The position numbers and the translations under genes were made by a program. 13,878 nt of DNA, taken from NCBI GenBank assembly GCA_000733355.1, contig JNVV01000122.1, positions 1 to 13,878 on the forward strand. Reading direction: 5' to 3'. Within the stretch, counting starts at the first letter, position 1; every line of letters starts with the position of its first letter. Source of the DNA: Falciphora oryzae (Eukaryota > Ascomycota > Sordariomycetes > Magnaporthales > Magnaporthaceae). This document shows, piece after piece, positions 1-9,011 of the stretch. Under the pieces are notes generated by a model that had not been told where the DNA came from, ran no database searches, and saw only the letters and a program-made list of their open reading frames with translations.

Positions 1-239
1 TAAGCCACCCCCGGGTACGCTATAAGCCCTGCCCGCTACTCCTGTGCACAACCCCACAACAGTACAGGGTAGATAATCTAATAAGAGTAGTACATGGTAG
101 GTTGGGCCTATGCACCCAACCTAGGCTAAATACATTAGTTCTTTTAACACATACCCTACAGGTGCAATCTATTATTCGCTAGGAGGCACGTACCGCTTTA
201 AATTAGCTTAAAAGCAGCGTACGAGCGGACTCCCCTAAA

Positions 240-1839
240 AAAATCCCAACGCCGCTAAAAAAATAGATTAGGGACGTATAAAAGCGGGATCCGGCGAGCA
301 TAAATTTGTTTAAAAGGCTAACAAAAGTTAAAAAGCCCCGCTTGCTAGTACCTAACGTAAAATATACCGCACCGCACCGAGATACTAAAACGACGCCTCG
401 GCAGCGAAAAGTATCGTACTTCCACCTAGCTGACGGTAACGAATTAATCTTCCAGGGAAGCCAGGTCTACGTCCCTACAAACGAGGCCTTAAGGACCGAA
501 ATCCTAAAACAATTTCACGACTTCCCGGGAACTAGTCATTGGGGCGTAGCTAAAACCCTAAATTTAATCCAACGTTTCTTTTGGTAGGATAGGGTTAAGG
601 GGGATATTACTGCATACGTAGCATCGTGCCCTCAATGCCAAAGGAAAGCGATTTATCGCTATAAGCCCTACGGCAAGCTTAAACCCCTGCCGCCGCCAAA
701 GGACGGGCAGCTTATAAAAATTTTTTTTTGGATTGGGTAACCGGCCTATTTGAAAGCAGGACGGCGAACGGTCAAATCTTTAACGCGATTCTCGTCGTCG
801 TATGCCGGTTAACTAAATACATGGTCCTTATACCCACACGAACTAACACAAGCGCTGGGCAATTCGCAAAGCTGTTTTTCGAGCGTATCGAATGCGTGTT
901 CGGCACTTCCAAAAGCATCGTTAGCGACCGGGATAGCCGTATCACCAGTACCTTTTAGGAAAAGGTATGCAAACACCAAATCATTAAAAGACGCATGTCG
1001 ACCGCCTACCATCCTTAAACGGACGGGCAAACGGAAGTCCTAAATCGTATAATCGAAAACTACTTTCGCAATTACTGCGCCGGTTCGGAAAATTCCTGGG
1101 CATTACTGTTACCGTTAGCAGCGTACGCCTACAACAACAGCCGGAATTTTACTACAAGGCATTCGCCTTTTTACTTCCTATACGGATCGGATTGCGAAAT
1201 GCGGATTGATATCGCGGACGATATCCTTAAGGGAAGGTACCCGCAGCGAAAAACCGCATCAAACGACTCCACGCACTACGCAAAGAACTAAAAGAAACGT
1301 TACTGCAAGCATAGGAGCGGTCAACTAAATATTATAACAAAAACCACACCCCTATACAATTCGCAATTGGAGATTTGGTAAAATTATCCACGAAAAATCT
1401 GCGGTTAAAAAATAAAAAGTTAGCACCCAAATGGATCGGCCCTTTTCGGATTACCGAACGCATCGGTTAGCAGGCTTACCGATTAACATTTCCCGAGCAC
1501 CACCGCCGTTTGCACGACGTTTTCCCTATGCAGTACCTTAAACGGTATACTGCCAAAAAGCAAAAAGGCGAAGTGCCGCTACCTATACCAAAATACAAGG
1601 ACGACCAAAAAAAATAGGAAGTCGAAAAAGTGCGAAACGAAGGCCACATTAAAGGCAAAAAGTACTACCTGGTCAAATGGAAGGACTGGCCGGCAAAATA
1701 TAACACCTGGGAGCCGGAGGAGCACCTCCAAAGCGCCCCTACGAAAATACGAGCCTTTCAAAGGGCCCGGAACCGAAGGGACCAAAGGATCCGTGAGCTC
1801 CAGGACGTAAAGCCAAACAGTAAAGGAAAAGACCCCTAA
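240..1839 (+). pseudogene. Decayed pol 3' part: integrase plus chromodomain
   Basis: The remnant encodes a retroviral-type integrase. A linker (about 255-500) leads to an HHCC zinc finger, with a histidine pair near 516-540 and a CPQC motif near 630-640. The catalytic core has Asp at 731-733 (DWVTGL), Asp at 926-928 (VSDRD) and Glu at 1034-1036 (TDGQTE), so the last two are separated by exactly 35 residues (DX35E). The C-terminal part carries KLAPKWIGPF-like and LHDVF motifs. A chromodomain follows (about 1618-1740) with YLVKWKDWP and NTWEPEEHL. Stops lie at 264, 279, 585, 956, 1016, 1312, 1468 and 1615. The frame changes in the T run at 721-729 and again near 1231-1237. Every stop can be explained by CAG, CAA or TGG turning into TAG or TAA. 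The last open piece, 1618-1839, holds the chromodomain. No functional product is expected. Confidence 0.92.
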
Positions 1840-1998
1840 GGATCGCCAAGTTGGTTATCCTTTTCCAAGGGTTTTATTGGAGACCAGCGCCCACCCCTAG
1901 GCGAAGGAAAAGACGGTCAACGCCCTTGCGAGTCCACGAAGACTTGTCGTTGCACCAGGAAAAGGAGGGGAAGGTTAGAGGCCGAGGACAGCCTCTTT

Positions 1999-2010
1999 AA
2001 AGGGGGGATA
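1999..2010 (+). other. Polypurine tract
   Basis: A 12-base stretch, AAAGGGGGGATA, lies two bases before the LTR start at 2013. This is the expected place and composition for the plus-strand primer of an LTR retrotransposon. Confidence 0.8.
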
Positions 2011-2017
2011 GTTGTAA

Positions 2018-2129
2018 CACCCGCCAACCAACGCGCCCGCGGGCGCGATATCAGCCAGCCACGCCCTCGCCCGCCAACGGCTTTAGCGATTAGCACCCGC
2101 CAACCCAACGCGACCGCGGGCACGATATC
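2018..2129 (+). repeat. Degenerate direct repeat inside the LTR
   Basis: Two copies of a 35/36-bp unit lie at 2018-2052 and 2094-2129. Both begin CACCCGCCAAC and end in CACGATATC or GCGATATC. They differ by a few bases and one indel. The unit lies in the U3 part of the LTR, so it may be a duplicated enhancer-like block, which is an inference. Confidence 0.75.
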
Positions 2130-2319
2130 CGCAACCAATAAGGTGGCGCATACGACGTGCTGTTTTAGGAGAGTCAAATCCAAAGGGTTGTGACACGCTG
2201 GTACAAAGGGATCCCTACATAACACATCTAAACCCCGAAGCGTTGATTCGAACGGAGCATATCCAAACCCGTACGGGCGCCGCGGGGAAAAAGGCATACC
2301 GACGGCAGGCCGACGGCAG

Positions 2320-2366
2320 CCGAAGGACTATGTATAAAAAAGGCCCGAAGGACCTCCTATAAAGGG
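2320..2366 (+). promoter_or_regulatory. Duplicated TATA block in the LTR
   Basis: CCGAAGGAC followed by TATAAAAA (2333-2340) is repeated as CCGAAGGAC followed by CTATAAAGG (2358-2366), about 24 bp later. Its place in the 3' half of the LTR suits a core promoter for U3-driven transcription. Confidence 0.5.
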
Positions 2367-2507
2367 GGTTTGGAAGGCAAGCAATCGTTTTTCTATTTCT
2401 CATCATTATACACTTGTCGAGCCTCGCACTAATAAACCGCTGAACCTCTGAAATCCCCTTTCCCTACAGGCGTGACCCTTTCCCTTAGGGGGCCACAGTC
2501 TGTTACA

Positions 2508-3864
2508 TATAACCTTTTTAAATTTGGTTAAATTTGGCTTTAAATTGGCCAAATTAGCAAAGTATCAAAAATCGCGTTTAATATGGGATTTTCAAGTGTG
2601 GCACTCGGTGGTTTGTGGCACTCGGTGGTGAACCACGTTAATTAACAGTTAAAATTTTGTTTTTATCAAGTTTTGCAAAAATTACATCAGATTTAAATTC
2701 GGAAAAAACCGTCGGTTTATAGCTTTTGTATAGAAAAAACAAAAAACACCTTTACCACCAAACACGCCCTTAGGGGAGATGAACAATGTTTCCAAGGTTG
2801 GGCAAAGGAAGACGGCAATGGTAGACGAATTCCAGGATCTGTTGCCGGTCTGACGAGGGGAGGCTGCGCATAGTAACATTGTTATTTTGACAGAGACATA
2901 TCTGGAAGAAGCACGCTGAGACAGCCGCGAGCACAAGGGATCGGGCCAACCCAGCTCTCGAAATCACGCCGGCGCACCGTTAGATGCTGGCACTACTGCT
3001 GCGAAGGCTGCGGCGAAGCTGGGTGGCCAAGAGATATGCTGCTCCGGTCCATTCAACTTACATGCTGGCTGGAAGGGAGCATGACTGCCTCACCGTAAAG
3101 TTGTCCCACGGAAACCCTCCGCCGGTCTAGCGGCACTTCCGCCAACCGCCTGGGTATCGCTTTTACAATCCCCGTCCTCCCGCGCACCCAGCTAGCCGGT
3201 CGGCCCGTTTCGGTGCCTCCCCACTTTCTTAATTGGGCTGTAGCTGAGTGCTCATTCCATCCTGCCCCACACCAGATCGGCACTGACTCGTAGGCCGCCA
3301 GGTCAAAAACAACGGACCACGGGGTTCTCGTCCGGACCAATCAGCCGGTCCTCGACGCGCGGAACCTTTTGCCCTGGGACACAAAACGAGCGAAGCAGTC
3401 GAGGATTCCTTGGCAGAAACACCTGCATTTATGCACACGCCACCGGCTGGAGAGTCAAAGCGGCCAACGCCACAGTTAAGGACAAGCTTTTTGAGGTAGC
3501 GGCACAAGAGGAGAGTAGAAGGATCTTCGACGCAACATCTATCACGGTAACACAAAGTGGTACAACTACGCCATACCCCCGAATAGTTCACTCCCTTGGG
3601 ACGACAAGCTCCCTAGACATTTTTTTCGGCGAGTTCCCGCGAGTTCCAGGCCAAACCAATACGGTAACTGCGCACACGAGGCATATTTATTGCGATCGCA
3701 TGGAGCCCACGCGATTACCAATGGTCCGTGCGCGATTGTGTGAGAATTTCGCCGACCCCGTCTTTGCTTACTGCTGGCGATCTTTGAGATAGCCGCTGAC
3801 GAATCAGAGGCCTTGACGCCCAGAAGTTTTTTTGGATCGTAAGCAGGAGCCTACCATCCGCTTA
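2508..3864. other. Intergenic stretch, no supported gene
   Basis: The first 200 bases are AT-rich with repeated TTTAAATTTGG-like strings. The remainder (2760-3860) has mixed composition. Open frames here are short, mostly on the minus strand, overlap each other and lack ATG starts or recognisable motifs. No tRNA or 5S rRNA pattern was seen. The stretch may hold promoter DNA or decayed repeats. Confidence 0.6.
2597..2629 (+). repeat. Two tandem copies of a 17-bp unit
   Basis: TGTGGCACTCGGTGGT occurs at 2597-2612 and again at 2614-2629, with one base between. It lies in the AT-rich DNA just downstream of the LTR and is followed by GAACCACG, which is partly complementary to GTGGT. It could be the worn end of another transposon, but no partner end was found. 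Confidence 0.7.
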
Positions 3865-4116
3865 CACCCCTCAGGGATCACAAAGATTAGCGATGAAAAT
3901 CATCAATGCTTTGAAAATGCACGAGATCTTTAACAACGGCCACAGCGAATTCAAGGTAAAGATTTGCGCTCAGCACTCTAGTTTACTATGGGTTAGGAAG
4001 TGGCAAAGGTCCTGTTACCTTCTATCTTCACTGCTCATCCTTGGAACGAAAGGTCCTTTCGACGAGCTAAAACGGTAATAACCCGCAGCGCTGATCTTTA
4101 TGATCCCTGAGGGGTG
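3865..4116. mobile_element. MITE with 27-bp terminal inverted repeats and TA ends
   Basis: The left end (3865-3891, starting CACCCCTCAGGGATCAC) is the inverted complement of the right end (4090-4116, ending ATCCCTGAGGGGTG), with two mismatches that are both transitions. TA lies directly outside each end (3863-3864 and 4117-4118), which is the target duplication made by Tc1/mariner-superfamily transposases. The 252-bp body holds no transposase. It is therefore a miniature inverted-repeat element that would depend on a transposase supplied elsewhere. It sits about 290 bp upstream of the start codon of the next gene and may be part of its promoter region. Confidence 0.85.
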
Positions 4117-4219
4117 TAGGATCGAAGAGGATAGGACAGGCAATTCAATGGGCCTTTGAGGCCACCAACCGAAATATACCCCACACTGCCCCTGTCCCTG
4201 TCAGGGGTGTCACGGTGCT

Positions 4220-4409
4220 TTTATAATTTGCGCCAGCCCAGGGTCCTGCGCCTCGCGCCCTTGGTTTTACTTTTTCTTTTTCACGTCTTTTGGCTGATTA
4301 TACATCGCCGTTTTTGGAGGAGCACTTTATTCCACGCACTCGCGCCAGCCCCAAGCCGCAGAGGTTTCTCACGGAAGTGGTTACCTGGGTGCGCCCTGCT
4401 GTCGTTGCA
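4220..4409 (+). promoter_or_regulatory. Probable promoter and leader of the membrane protein gene
   Basis: A TTATAAT box lies near 4221, followed by a pyrimidine-rich tract (about 4264-4291). CT-rich tracts followed by a start codon are common in front of filamentous-fungal genes. No upstream ATG is in frame with the coding region. Confidence 0.4.
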
Positions 4410-5327
4410 ATGGAGGGACATCCGAGGCCACCGGCGGGTGTGCCGTCGCAGGCGCAACCCCAACCACTACATGACGCTGTATCACCATCGCAGGACACCA
4501 CTCTCCCTGAAGTTGCTGCGAACAGCCCCTATAGCGCCCCCGAGGTCGTTTACTACTCGGCGCCGGAGACTGTGCCTCCCCAATATTATGCTCCCTACAA
4601 GCAGCATGCTATGTCGGACGAGTCCCCCACGTTCCTCGCGCAGGCCTTTGAGGATAAGCACTTGGCGTACCCCGAGTACCAGTCGATGGCGCCGTCGCCG
4701 CCAGGCCACGAGCTGCCGTCTGAAACGGCCGAAAAGCCGGCCACGATGAAGAAGAAGACCATTTGGATCCTCGTGGCGATCGCGATCCTGCTGGTGATTG
4801 GCGCGGCCGTTGGCGGTGGAGTCGGGGGCACAATGGCGGCGCGCAGAAAAGCAGCGGAAGAGGCCTCGCAGCTAAGCTTGGCCTCGCAGCCAAGCTCGAC
4901 CTCGCAACCAAGCCCAAGCTCGACCTCGCAGCCAAGCACAAGCTCGACATCACGGCCAAGCTCGACCCCGCCTGGATCCATCACGCCTTCCCCCTCACCG
5001 ACCGGAAATGGTGGTAGCGGTAACGGAACCGACGGAGGAGGTGGCGGCGCTGGCAACGTGTGCATCGCGGGTACGGGCGAAGGAAACTTCAGCGGGCTTT
5101 GCAGCTTTGCCTGCCACTACGGCTACACTCCCGCCCCTTGCACCTGCACGGCGTGGGGGGCCCAGGTGCAGCGGCCGCCCAGCACGGGGCAAAAGGGATA
5201 CCCCAAGGTCGATGTTCCTGACCGTTGCTCGTACCTTGGGCTCTGCTCGTTTGCGTGGGACCGCGGCTACACCGACAACCTGTCTGCTTGTAGTCCAGAC
5301 CCGGCCGGTGCGGTAGGTTGTTCTTGA
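4410..5327 (+). CDS. Single-pass membrane protein with Ser/Thr/Pro stalk and cysteine-rich surface domain
   Basis: This is a 305-residue protein without introns. The ATG at 4410 is chosen because it is the first in-frame ATG, with a purine at -3 and G at +4. Residues 1-110 form a Pro/Tyr-rich, probably cytoplasmic tail. KKK precedes a membrane segment (about 117-139) ending in GGGVGG, an arrangement common in Pezizomycotina surface proteins. Residues 151-216 are a Ser/Thr/Pro stalk encoded by degenerate minisatellite repeats (4864-4975). It is likely O-glycosylated. Residues 218-305 hold nine cysteines and two GLCSFA motifs, the first as GLCSFACHYGY...CTCT. This resembles the module attached to fungal alpha-1,3-glucanases (GH71) and related wall-active proteins. 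The second copy has Trp where the first has Cys. A carbohydrate-binding or wall-sensing role is inferred, and no catalytic domain is present. Confidence 0.8.
   Translation: MEGHPRPPAGVPSQAQPQPLHDAVSPSQDTTLPEVAANSPYSAPEVVYYSAPETVPPQYYAPYKQHAMSDESPTFLAQAFEDKHLAYPEYQSMAPSPPGHELPSETAEKPATMKKKTIWILVAIAILLVIGAAVGGGVGGTMAARRKAAEEASQLSLASQPSSTSQPSPSSTSQPSTSSTSRPSSTPPGSITPSPSPTGNGGSGNGTDGGGGGAGNVCIAGTGEGNFSGLCSFACHYGYTPAPCTCTAWGAQVQRPPSTGQKGYPKVDVPDRCSYLGLCSFAWDRGYTDNLSACSPDPAGAVGCS
4864..4975 (+). repeat. Minisatellite coding the Ser/Thr/Pro stalk
   Basis: About five imperfect units of 18-24 bp built on CCTCGCAGCCAAGCTCGA follow one another in frame and encode SQPS/STS-type repeats. Units differ by multiples of three bases, so the stalk length could vary between strains without breaking the frame. 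Confidence 0.65.
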
Positions 5328-5578
5328 GAAGGCTACCATGGGACCAACAAAGTGTTGGCTAAACAAAGGAGGGAAGCGGCGGGAGCAAGCGATGTTATTA
5401 GTTTCTGAACTTGTGTGGATCTGTTCGGTTTCCTTCCAGTCAACAGTCGGCAAGTCAGATAGACGAATCAAACAGTGCGTGCAGGACAATCCTCCCCACG
5501 GTCAATGCCCCCCTGACTAGCCAAGATTTGTGGGTTCCCTGGCCTTGGGCGCAGCTCTCTCCTCGTTCCAATGAGCGA

Positions 5579-6335
5579 TTACCGGTCAGTTAACAAAGGA
5601 AACACTTCTGCTATGTCCTTATGCATACCATAATCATCCCACAAGATGTAGATGGGAACGTAGTTTGCCACACTCTTAGCCTCTCCTTCATGTTCCCCCT
5701 CTTCGGGGAACCCTTCGTCTCTCCCGCTAGCGTTTGCAACGCCAACCGCAGGAGAAGGCAGCCCTGGGAATGCGCGATCATAACCACCTTGTCCGGAACG
5801 CTGCGATTAACAAGCCACAGCGCGTCCCTGCTGCTCTCTGTGCGCTCGATAAAGTTGTTCGACCCGGCGGCCACTCTGCGCTCTCCGGCGCACTCGATCA
5901 GGCCCCAGAGGAAGCCGTCGCTCCTGTTACAGATGCCCTTGGCTTCTCTCTTGAACGTATCGTGGACCTTATCGCACGAGCTCTGGAACCAGGCGTACTC
6001 GTTGGCGATACCGTTGATGAACAACCGCTTCTCGTTCGACAGGGATGCAGAAACCCCCACGAGATCCTTGCCAGCCTCGAGGATGGTGTCGAGCGTCAAT
6101 GCGACCTGCTGCACCTGGTAGATGACGGCGTGTCGGTTCTTCTCCTGCCGAAGGTCGAGCCCGTTGTACAGGTTGTCTCTACCCGGGAATCCATCTACCT
6201 TGTTCTCGATCGCGCCATCGGTGGGTAGATACGGACGATGGGGTATCGGATTTCGTGCAGCTGCAAGTCGCGCCCGTCCAATCTCCTCAGCAGGCGGTGG
6301 ACATTAACCTCGATGACCTAGTTGTCCTCTTGCAT
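5579..6335 (-). pseudogene. Broken fungal alpha/beta-hydrolase-like gene
   Basis: The best frame (about 6305-5720, reading leftwards) encodes VDGFPGRDNLYNGL, LDTILEAG, LFINGIANEY and then KVVMIAHSQG. The last has the G/A-x-S-x-G nucleophile-elbow pattern of lipase-like alpha/beta hydrolases, and the whole resembles a widespread fungal family of unknown substrate. Coding sense continues in other frames at both ends. From 5719 to 5579 there is a 46-residue tail including YVPIYILWDDYGMHKDIAE. From an ATG at 6335 down to about 6220 there is a head ending EIRYPIVRIYPP, interrupted by TAG at 6320-6318. That gives one nonsense codon and two frame changes (near 6220 and near 5720) in about 250 codons. 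No good intron signals were found at the shifts, so decay is more likely than splicing. No ATG lies upstream in the main frame. Confidence 0.62.
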
Positions 6336-7767
6336 CAGGCTGCCTCGAGCCAGCCGCCCGCGCCAGCAGCCCGCGCCAGCAGCCCGCGCCAGCAAATGCA
6401 AGGTGTGATCCCGTCTCGGGTCCCGAGCACGCCCAGGCTGGCACTCAGACCGCCGCCGCGCCTTCCGCCACCATGCCCGCTACCCCCAGCAACTGGTCAT
6501 TCTTTAACTTTTCCATGTTCAGCCTGTTAGACGACAGTGACATGTATGACTTACTCGACGAGGGCTACGAGGCTGAGGACGATGGCCGCCAGACTGGCCG
6601 AGTCGCTTAACTCGCGTACCTGGACCCGAGGTCTGCCCCACAGAGTCGTGTGCGGGCTCGAACGCGCCATCATGGGCGGGTTTAGGAAGGCAGGTCCGGG
6701 GGCCCTGGGCGCATTGATTCAATGCGTGTCAGTAATGAAAGGAGGGGAATGACGCAAAGGAAGAAAACGGGCGGGGAGTATGAAGCAGTGTTTTGCCCGG
6801 CAGGTCGCCGAGCATCGAGGACGTGTCCTTGCCGGCCGCGGCCGTCACCGATGACCTGCCTGTTTTACATTTTGACTGACGCGCCATAGACAATTCCGAG
6901 ACACGGGGTAAACCCGGAATTATGTTCCACCAACCGGGAAAATCCGTCACGCCTCGAGGGGGCCAACCAGGAATTCATTTCGTCCCCGACTTGAGCCTTG
7001 AATACGGGGTCGTAGCCAGGCGGGCGGGGAGGATCTTTTTCGGCCACGTCAGCGCCCGGCCGACCCCAGGGCCGGCAGCATTCAAGCTTTTTTTTCCAGA
7101 AATGGCGCAAGCTTTCGCGCAGCCTGAGACCTCCACCGCCAAGGCGGGACCGCTAGCCCCTGGCAGCCACGAGCCGGCTGATGGGAAATCCAAACAAATG
7201 AACTCCAGGGGTGGGTGCGGTCCCACCAAGACTTCCGCCTATCAGTCATTCCCAGCCTCAACCGGCCTGACCCTGAACGACGTCACGAAAAGGAGCCCCA
7301 GTCACCGATAGCCAGAAAGAGTTGCTAGTGCGATTTTTAAGCACCTCAGAGAGCTGCCATCAAGAAATGGGGGATCACGAGAAGTAAAAATGGGTAAATA
7401 TCACGCTTTCAACCTGCGGCGACGCGAGTAATCAAACACAAACCACGCCAAAATATGGACATGGAGCAAAGCCCATCCCCACCGAGTCCGCCCCGTAGCA
7501 GGCGGAAGCAGGCATTATTGCCCGAGCAGTGCAAGCCGTGTTGCCCGCCGCCCCGCCTGTGTGCTCGTTGCTCCGCGATGGGCCCGAACCGACGTGCATG
7601 GTACGGCAGCATACGCCGCTGTTGGAGGCCTATAAAGAGACTGCCTTGGCGCTCATGAGTGTAAGCTGCTTTCTGTCGCCAGGCTTGCATAGCACACTAT
7701 TGTCTATCGTCCCTCCTACCCTCTCTGCCAGTGTTGGTTGGTTCTGTCCTCCGTCCCGCCCCACACG
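6336..7767 (+). promoter_or_regulatory. Long upstream region of the polygalacturonase gene, no gene seen
   Basis: About 1.4 kb separates the broken hydrolase from the polygalacturonase. It holds sites fitting the fungal carbon-repressor CreA consensus (SYGGRG): GCGGGG at 6771-6776 and 7024-7029, and on the other strand CCCCAC at 7477-7482 and 7759-7764 and CCCCGC at 7551-7556. A TATAAAG box lies near 7631, about 135 bp before the start codon. A 30-bp imperfect hairpin (AATTCCG...CGGAATT, 6892-6921) lies further out. CreA repression is typical of fungal pectinase genes, but its action here is inferred from short motifs that also occur by chance. Open frames in this stretch are short and not convincing. 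Confidence 0.45.
6357..6395 (+). repeat. Three tandem copies of a 13-bp GC-rich unit
   Basis: CCCGCGCCAGCAG repeats at 6357, 6370 and 6383, the last copy ending in A. A 13-bp period would shift any reading frame at each unit, which argues against the stretch being coding. Confidence 0.85.
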
Positions 7768-8868
7768 ATGCTGCTTTCCAAGACCCTTCTCCCCCTCTGC
7801 GCCGTTGTCGCTCCTCTGGCTGCCGCCGCCGCCATCCACGGCCGCGATGGGAGCTGCACCTTCACCAGCACCGATGCCGCCATAAAGGGCAAAACCTCCT
7901 GCACTGCCATCATCCTGCAGGACATCGCCGTCCCCGCGGGCCAGACACTGGACATGACTGGCCTGAAGGACGGCACCCACGTTACTTTCGCCGGCACCAC
8001 TTCCTTCGGCCACAAAGTGTGGGCGGGCCCTTTGATTTCTTTCTCGGGAAACAACATCATCATCGACGGTACCGCCGGCCATCTTATTGATGGCAACGGC
8101 GGCTTGTGGTGGGACGGCAAGGGAGGCAACGGCCCCCAGCCGAAGCCCAAGTTTTTCGCCGCCCACAGCCTCAGCAACTCCAGGATCCAGGGGCTGAACG
8201 TTAAAAACACTCCCGTCCAAGGCTTTAGCATCAGCAGCGCTACCAACTTGAGCCTCTACGATATCACCATTGATAATAGCGCCGGCAACATCCCTAACGG
8301 CGCCCACAATACCGACGGCTTCGACGTTAGCTCCTCGCAAGGCGTTTACATTAGCGGCGCCAACGTCCAAAACCAGGATGATTGCCTAGCCGTCAACAGC
8401 GGTACCAATATTACCTTTACAAATGGCACGTGCTCGGGCGGCCACGGCTTGTCTATCGGCTCCGTCGGCGGCCGCGATAACAACATAGTTTCGGACGTGC
8501 ATATCACCAATAGCGTCGTCCGCGACTCGACCAACGGCGTACGCATTAAAACCGTTTATAACACCACCGGCAAAGTTTCGGGCATTACTTATTCGGGCAT
8601 CACCTTGAGCAACATTTCCGGATACGGCATCGTTATCGAACAAGACTACGAAAACGGCAAGCCGACGGGCACCCCCACCCCTGGCGTTCCTATTACCAAC
8701 CTTACAATCCAGGGCATTACCGGCTCCGTTCAAAGCAGCGCCGACCCAGTCTACATCCTTTGCGCCCAGGGCGCGTGCTCCAACTGGTCCTGGTCCGGCG
8801 TGTCGATTACCGGTGGCAAGCGCGACACTTCCAAGTGCTCACACGTCCCCAGCCCTGCCTCATGCTAA
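7768..8868 (+). CDS. Secreted endopolygalacturonase, glycoside hydrolase family 28
   Basis: The enzyme hydrolyses alpha-1,4 bonds between galacturonic acid units of pectin outside the cell. The ATG at 7768 starts a signal peptide (residues 1 to about 22: Leu/Ala-rich core, Ala run), then IHGR and the mature chain. All GH28 active-site motifs are present: NTD at 181-183, DD at 204-205 in QNQDDC, GGHG at 224-227 with His226, and RIK at 259-261. The first three Asp and His226 provide the acid, base and supporting residues, and RIK binds substrate. Paired cysteines (for example C30/C45, C332/C337 and C357/C366 by position) match the secreted beta-helix fold. About seven N-glycosylation sequons are seen. 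Its 366 residues are usual for fungal endo-PGs. No intron or stop interrupts it, although family members often carry introns. Confidence 0.96.
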   Translation: MLLSKTLLPLCAVVAPLAAAAAIHGRDGSCTFTSTDAAIKGKTSCTAIILQDIAVPAGQTLDMTGLKDGTHVTFAGTTSFGHKVWAGPLISFSGNNIIIDGTAGHLIDGNGGLWWDGKGGNGPQPKPKFFAAHSLSNSRIQGLNVKNTPVQGFSISSATNLSLYDITIDNSAGNIPNGAHNTDGFDVSSSQGVYISGANVQNQDDCLAVNSGTNITFTNGTCSGGHGLSIGSVGGRDNNIVSDVHITNSVVRDSTNGVRIKTVYNTTGKVSGITYSGITLSNISGYGIVIEQDYENGKPTGTPTPGVPITNLTIQGITGSVQSSADPVYILCAQGACSNWSWSGVSITGGKRDTSKCSHVPSPASC

Positions 8869-9011
8869 AAGGACTAATAGTCACTTTTGCCCCTCCAACC
8901 TCCCAAGTCCCGTTTTTCATCGCGCCCGCTTTTCCGCTTGTGCTTTTAACGGGACCTGCTTGGCCGAAATCGCGGCTCGAACTTAGCCGCCCTATAGCTA
9001 ATCATTAGCTA

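Larger units (their letters stand above)
1..2507 (+). mobile_element. 3' part of a decayed Ty3/gypsy chromovirus retrotransposon
   Basis: The left window edge cuts the element. What remains, in order, is the RNase H-integrase linker, an integrase with zinc finger and DDE core, a chromodomain, an untranslated stretch (1840-1998), a polypurine tract and the 3' LTR. Integrase followed by a C-terminal chromodomain is the diagnostic order of chromoviruses (Ty3/gypsy, Metaviridae). No gag, protease or reverse transcriptase is present here. All in-frame stops are TAG or TAA and none is TGA, as expected if CpA was mutated to TpA on either strand (RIP). The element cannot be autonomous. The 5' LTR is outside the window, so no target-site duplication can be checked. 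Confidence 0.93.
2013..2507 (+). repeat. 3' LTR (495 bp) of the chromovirus
   Basis: The LTR starts with TGTAACA right after the polypurine tract and ends with TGTTACA, a perfect 7-bp terminal inverted repeat with the standard TG...CA ends. GC content falls sharply just past 2507. It contains an internal 35-bp duplication and two TATA-like boxes. The boundaries rest on the terminal inverted repeat and the polypurine tract, since the partner LTR is not visible. Confidence 0.85.

Noticed and set aside
3229..3591. A 120-codon minus-strand frame in the left intergenic stretch
   Set aside because: It starts with GTG, overlaps another open frame, and shows no domain or signal peptide.
3893..4078. 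A 61-codon frame inside the MITE
   Set aside because: It lies wholly between the inverted repeats, is too short for a transposase and has no DDE motif.
4290..4409. An N-terminal extension of the membrane protein to 4290
   Set aside because: The codon at 4290 is TTG, and no ATG occurs before 4410. The extension has no conserved feature and follows the CT-rich leader.
5621..6228. Plus-strand frames of 164-166 codons over the hydrolase relic
   Set aside because: The minus strand carries a coherent alpha/beta-hydrolase-like sequence with AHSQG. The plus-strand translations have no motif.
6473..6610. A short plus-strand frame MPATPSNWSFFNFSM... with an acidic end (DDSDMYDLLDE)
   Set aside because: It is only 45 codons, lies next to an out-of-frame 13-bp repeat, and has no recognisable family. 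It could be part of a spliced gene, but no supporting exon was found.
7455..7658. A 67-codon frame starting MDMEQSPSPP in the polygalacturonase promoter
   Set aside because: It is Pro/Arg/Cys-rich low-complexity sequence that overlaps the TATA box region of the next gene and has no motif.
7630..8370. A 246-codon minus-strand frame opposite the polygalacturonase
   Set aside because: It is a shadow of the GC-rich coding strand. The plus strand has all GH28 catalytic motifs.
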